Assembly (NCBI GenBank): GCA_012521855.1
Contig: JAAYLO010000351.1
Span: forward strand, 1-7,508
DNA length: 7,508 nucleotides
Source of the DNA: Halanaerobiaceae bacterium
GTDB lineage: Bacteria; Bacillota; Halanaerobiia; Halanaerobiales; DTU029
Direction: 5' to 3'
The notes below the pieces were generated by a model. The model made no database searches, was not told the DNA's origin, and worked only from the letters and a program-made list of their open reading frames with translations. Position 1 is the first letter of the stretch. Each line of letters begins with the position of its first letter. The translations under genes and the position numbers were made by a program. This document shows positions 6,477 to 7,508 of the stretch, piece after piece.

Positions 6477-6858
6477 TAAAAAAAAAATTTCTTTTTTCCA
6501 GAAGAGGCTTTATTTCATCAATTATCTTAAGATAAAGTTCTTCGCTTTCCCTGATGCTTCTAAAAGGGGGCAGACTTAATTCCATCTGTCCGCCAGGCTC
6601 CAGGGCAATACTGTAATTATCCCTTTTTAATCCCAATAAATAACCGGCCTCATATACAGGTTCAAAACCTTTATCTGCCAGTTCTGATAGCAAGCCTTCA
6701 ATCCCATTTTCGCCATGATATGTAACAGCCTTAAAGCTATCTCCAGCTAACACAAAATGCTCCAGCTCCAGGCCGATTTTGAATTCATCCGGGTCTTTTT
6801 CACCGGATTTAAAGTAGTGAACTAATTGTTTCATTTTTTCCTGGCATTTTTTATCCAT
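6439..6858 (-). CDS. Glutamate-cysteine ligase-like protein (GCS2 family), N-terminal part, ended by frameshift
   Basis: This 139-aa frame starts at an ATG (6856-6858), with GAGAGGA about 7 nt upstream. It contains the N-terminal active-site strand IGLELEHF (28-35) and the hallmark LEPGGQMELS (86-95) of GCS2 glutamate-cysteine ligases, which bind glutamate and ATP/Mg. Residues 1-126 read as genuine protein. After the FFF encoded by the homopolymer the frame enters NEHRLSGSFKNK and stops, a tail that has no place in the family. The true continuation is in the neighbouring frame (5553-6476). On its own this fragment should be inactive because half of the active site is missing. A promoter-like site at 6901-6929 precedes it, so this is probably the first gene of the ligase operon. 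Confidence 0.82.
   Translation of the reverse strand: MDKKCQEKMKQLVHYFKSGEKDPDEFKIGLELEHFVLAGDSFKAVTYHGENGIEGLLSELADKGFEPVYEAGYLLGLKRDNYSIALEPGGQMELSLPPFRSIRESEELYLKIIDEIKPLLEKRNFFFNEHRLSGSFKNK
6478..6487 (-). other. Ten-base homopolymer (T10 on the coding strand) at the frameshift of the GCS-like gene
   Basis: Ten consecutive A on the + strand (U10 in the mRNA) lie exactly where the two halves of the GCS-like gene change frame. With nine or twelve bases the gene would be a single reading frame; nine give N-F-F-L-M-N across the junction and 434 aa overall. Runs of this length are known sites of RNA-polymerase slippage, replication slippage and sequencing error. The sequence alone does not tell which applies. 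Confidence 0.8.
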
Positions 6859-6900
6859 AACTATTTCCTCTCATCTTATTTTAATCATTCAGTATATATT

Positions 6901-6929
6901 ATTATAGAACAAAACTTAATTAACTGCAA
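6901..6929 (-). promoter_or_regulatory. Candidate sigma-70/sigma-A promoter for the GCS-like/ATP-grasp/acylphosphatase operon
   Basis: On the minus strand a perfect TATAAT -10 box (6901-6906) is preceded, at an ideal 17-nt spacer, by TTGCAG (6924-6929). That -35 box matches consensus in its first three positions only. Transcription would begin near 6894, giving a leader of about 36 nt before the ATG at 6858. The site lies in the 74-nt gap after iadA, where no clear terminator hairpin is visible, so read-through from iadA may add to expression. Confidence 0.55.
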
Positions 6930-6932
6930 TTT

Positions 6933-7508
6933 TTATTCATAGGTCTCTTTATAAATCAATTTTCCCTCTTCCATCATGAGTTTTCCGCCGGAAATAACGG
7001 ACATGATTTCCAGTTCTTTGTCCAGGAAGACCAGATCTGCCCTTTTCCCCGCTTCAATCCTTCCTCTGTCAAATAATTTAAGACGCTCAGCCGGGTTTGC
7101 TGTAATCAGGCTGAGTGCTAAAGCCAAATCCACTTTATATTCCTCAACTGCTTTTTTGACCTCATGAAAAAGTAAAGCAACAGAACCGATCCCCAGACCT
7201 GTAATATTACCTTTTTCATCTACTACCGGAAGGCTTCCATTTCCATCTGAACTGAAACTCAATGCTGAAATCTGCACATCATTTTCCAGAAGGTATCTCA
7301 GTGAACCACCGGCACTTAATTCAGGATCATCCAGACCAGTGACTGAGCTTGTTGTCAAGTCAACTACTCCATGATTCTTTATATACTCAATGCTCCTTTC
7401 TAAAAGATCTTTATTTCTATTTACATGTGTAGGCAGAAAAAGGCTGGATGGCAGTCCTGTTTTTTTAATTATGTCAAGCAGAAAGTTAAATCCTTCCGTT
7501 CCTTCACC
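6933..7508 (-). CDS. iadA: Isoaspartyl dipeptidase (beta-aspartyl-peptidase), partial, N-terminus outside window
   Basis: The frame is open to the window edge, so 191 C-terminal residues are seen of a family usually about 390 aa. This is a cytoplasmic binuclear-zinc amidohydrolase that cleaves beta-aspartyl (isoaspartyl) dipeptides arising from damaged proteins or from cyanophycin breakdown. LPTHVNRN (25-32 of the fragment) matches the E. coli IadA segment with the zinc ligand His230 and substrate-binding Arg233. SSDGNGS, with Asp88 of the fragment, matches the catalytic Asp285 segment. The C-terminal GRIEAGKRADLVFLD and GGKLMMEEGK segments are the usual amidohydrolase beta-sandwich end. The TTG at 7356-7358 is an internal leucine, not a start, because the homology runs on upstream. 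The other metal ligands (His68, His70, Lys162 and His201 of E. coli) lie outside the window. The gene is 74 nt upstream of the GCS-like gene on the same strand. Confidence 0.93.
   Translation of the reverse strand, partial: GEGTEGFNFLLDIIKKTGLPSSLFLPTHVNRNKDLLERSIEYIKNHGVVDLTTSSVTGLDDPELSAGGSLRYLLENDVQISALSFSSDGNGSLPVVDEKGNITGLGIGSVALLFHEVKKAVEEYKVDLALALSLITANPAERLKLFDRGRIEAGKRADLVFLDKELEIMSVISGGKLMMEEGKLIYKETYE

Noticed and set aside
7356..7358. TTG as the start of a 141-aa protein
   Set aside because: The reading frame stays open to the window edge and carries the conserved LPTHVNRN zinc-ligand segment upstream, so the codon is an internal leucine of a partial IadA.

Overview
The window is AT-rich, gene-dense bacterial DNA. 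Strong AGGAGG-type Shine-Dalgarno sites, heavy use of AGA/AGG/ATA codons, TTG starts and short intergenic gaps point to a low-GC Firmicute. The gene content would suit an anaerobe such as a member of the Halanaerobiales, but that placement is an inference from style and not proven by any marker gene here.

Layout. On the + strand, positions 37-1737 encode a short-type alpha-glucan phosphorylase. An overlapping upstream reading frame may end at 47. This gene converges on a long minus-strand block, and a 9-bp hairpin at 1738-1760 probably terminates both. Reading the minus strand in its own direction, from right to left, the block holds: the C-terminal two thirds of an isoaspartyl dipeptidase (IadA, cut by the window edge); a promoter-like site; a glutamate-cysteine ligase-like gene (GCS2 family) split by a one-base frameshift at a 10-base homopolymer; a circularly permuted ATP-grasp ligase; an acylphosphatase; a THUMP-domain rRNA guanine methyltransferase (RlmL/YpsC type); and an EamA/DMT transporter.

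How the genes fit together. The GCS-like gene, the ATP-grasp gene and the acylphosphatase gene are almost contiguous (3-nt and 15-nt gaps) and read as one transcript. Two ATP-dependent carboxylate-amine ligases in tandem suggest a two-step pathway making a small isopeptide, either glutathione-like (gamma-Glu-X, then a second ligation) or an undescribed metabolite. An isoaspartyl dipeptidase lies just upstream. The acylphosphatase could remove stray acyl-phosphates, the intermediates of both ligases, though this is speculative. The methyltransferase and transporter follow on the same strand and may be co-transcribed without sharing the function.

The main points of interest are: the homopolymer frameshift in the GCS-like gene (slippage, phase variation, decay or sequencing error); the ligase pair of unknown product; the acylphosphatase whose only plausible full-length start is CTG; and the use of non-ATG starts in three consecutive genes. 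No RNA genes, CRISPR arrays, insertion sequences or riboswitches were recognised, and no gene-free stretch exceeds 300 bases.
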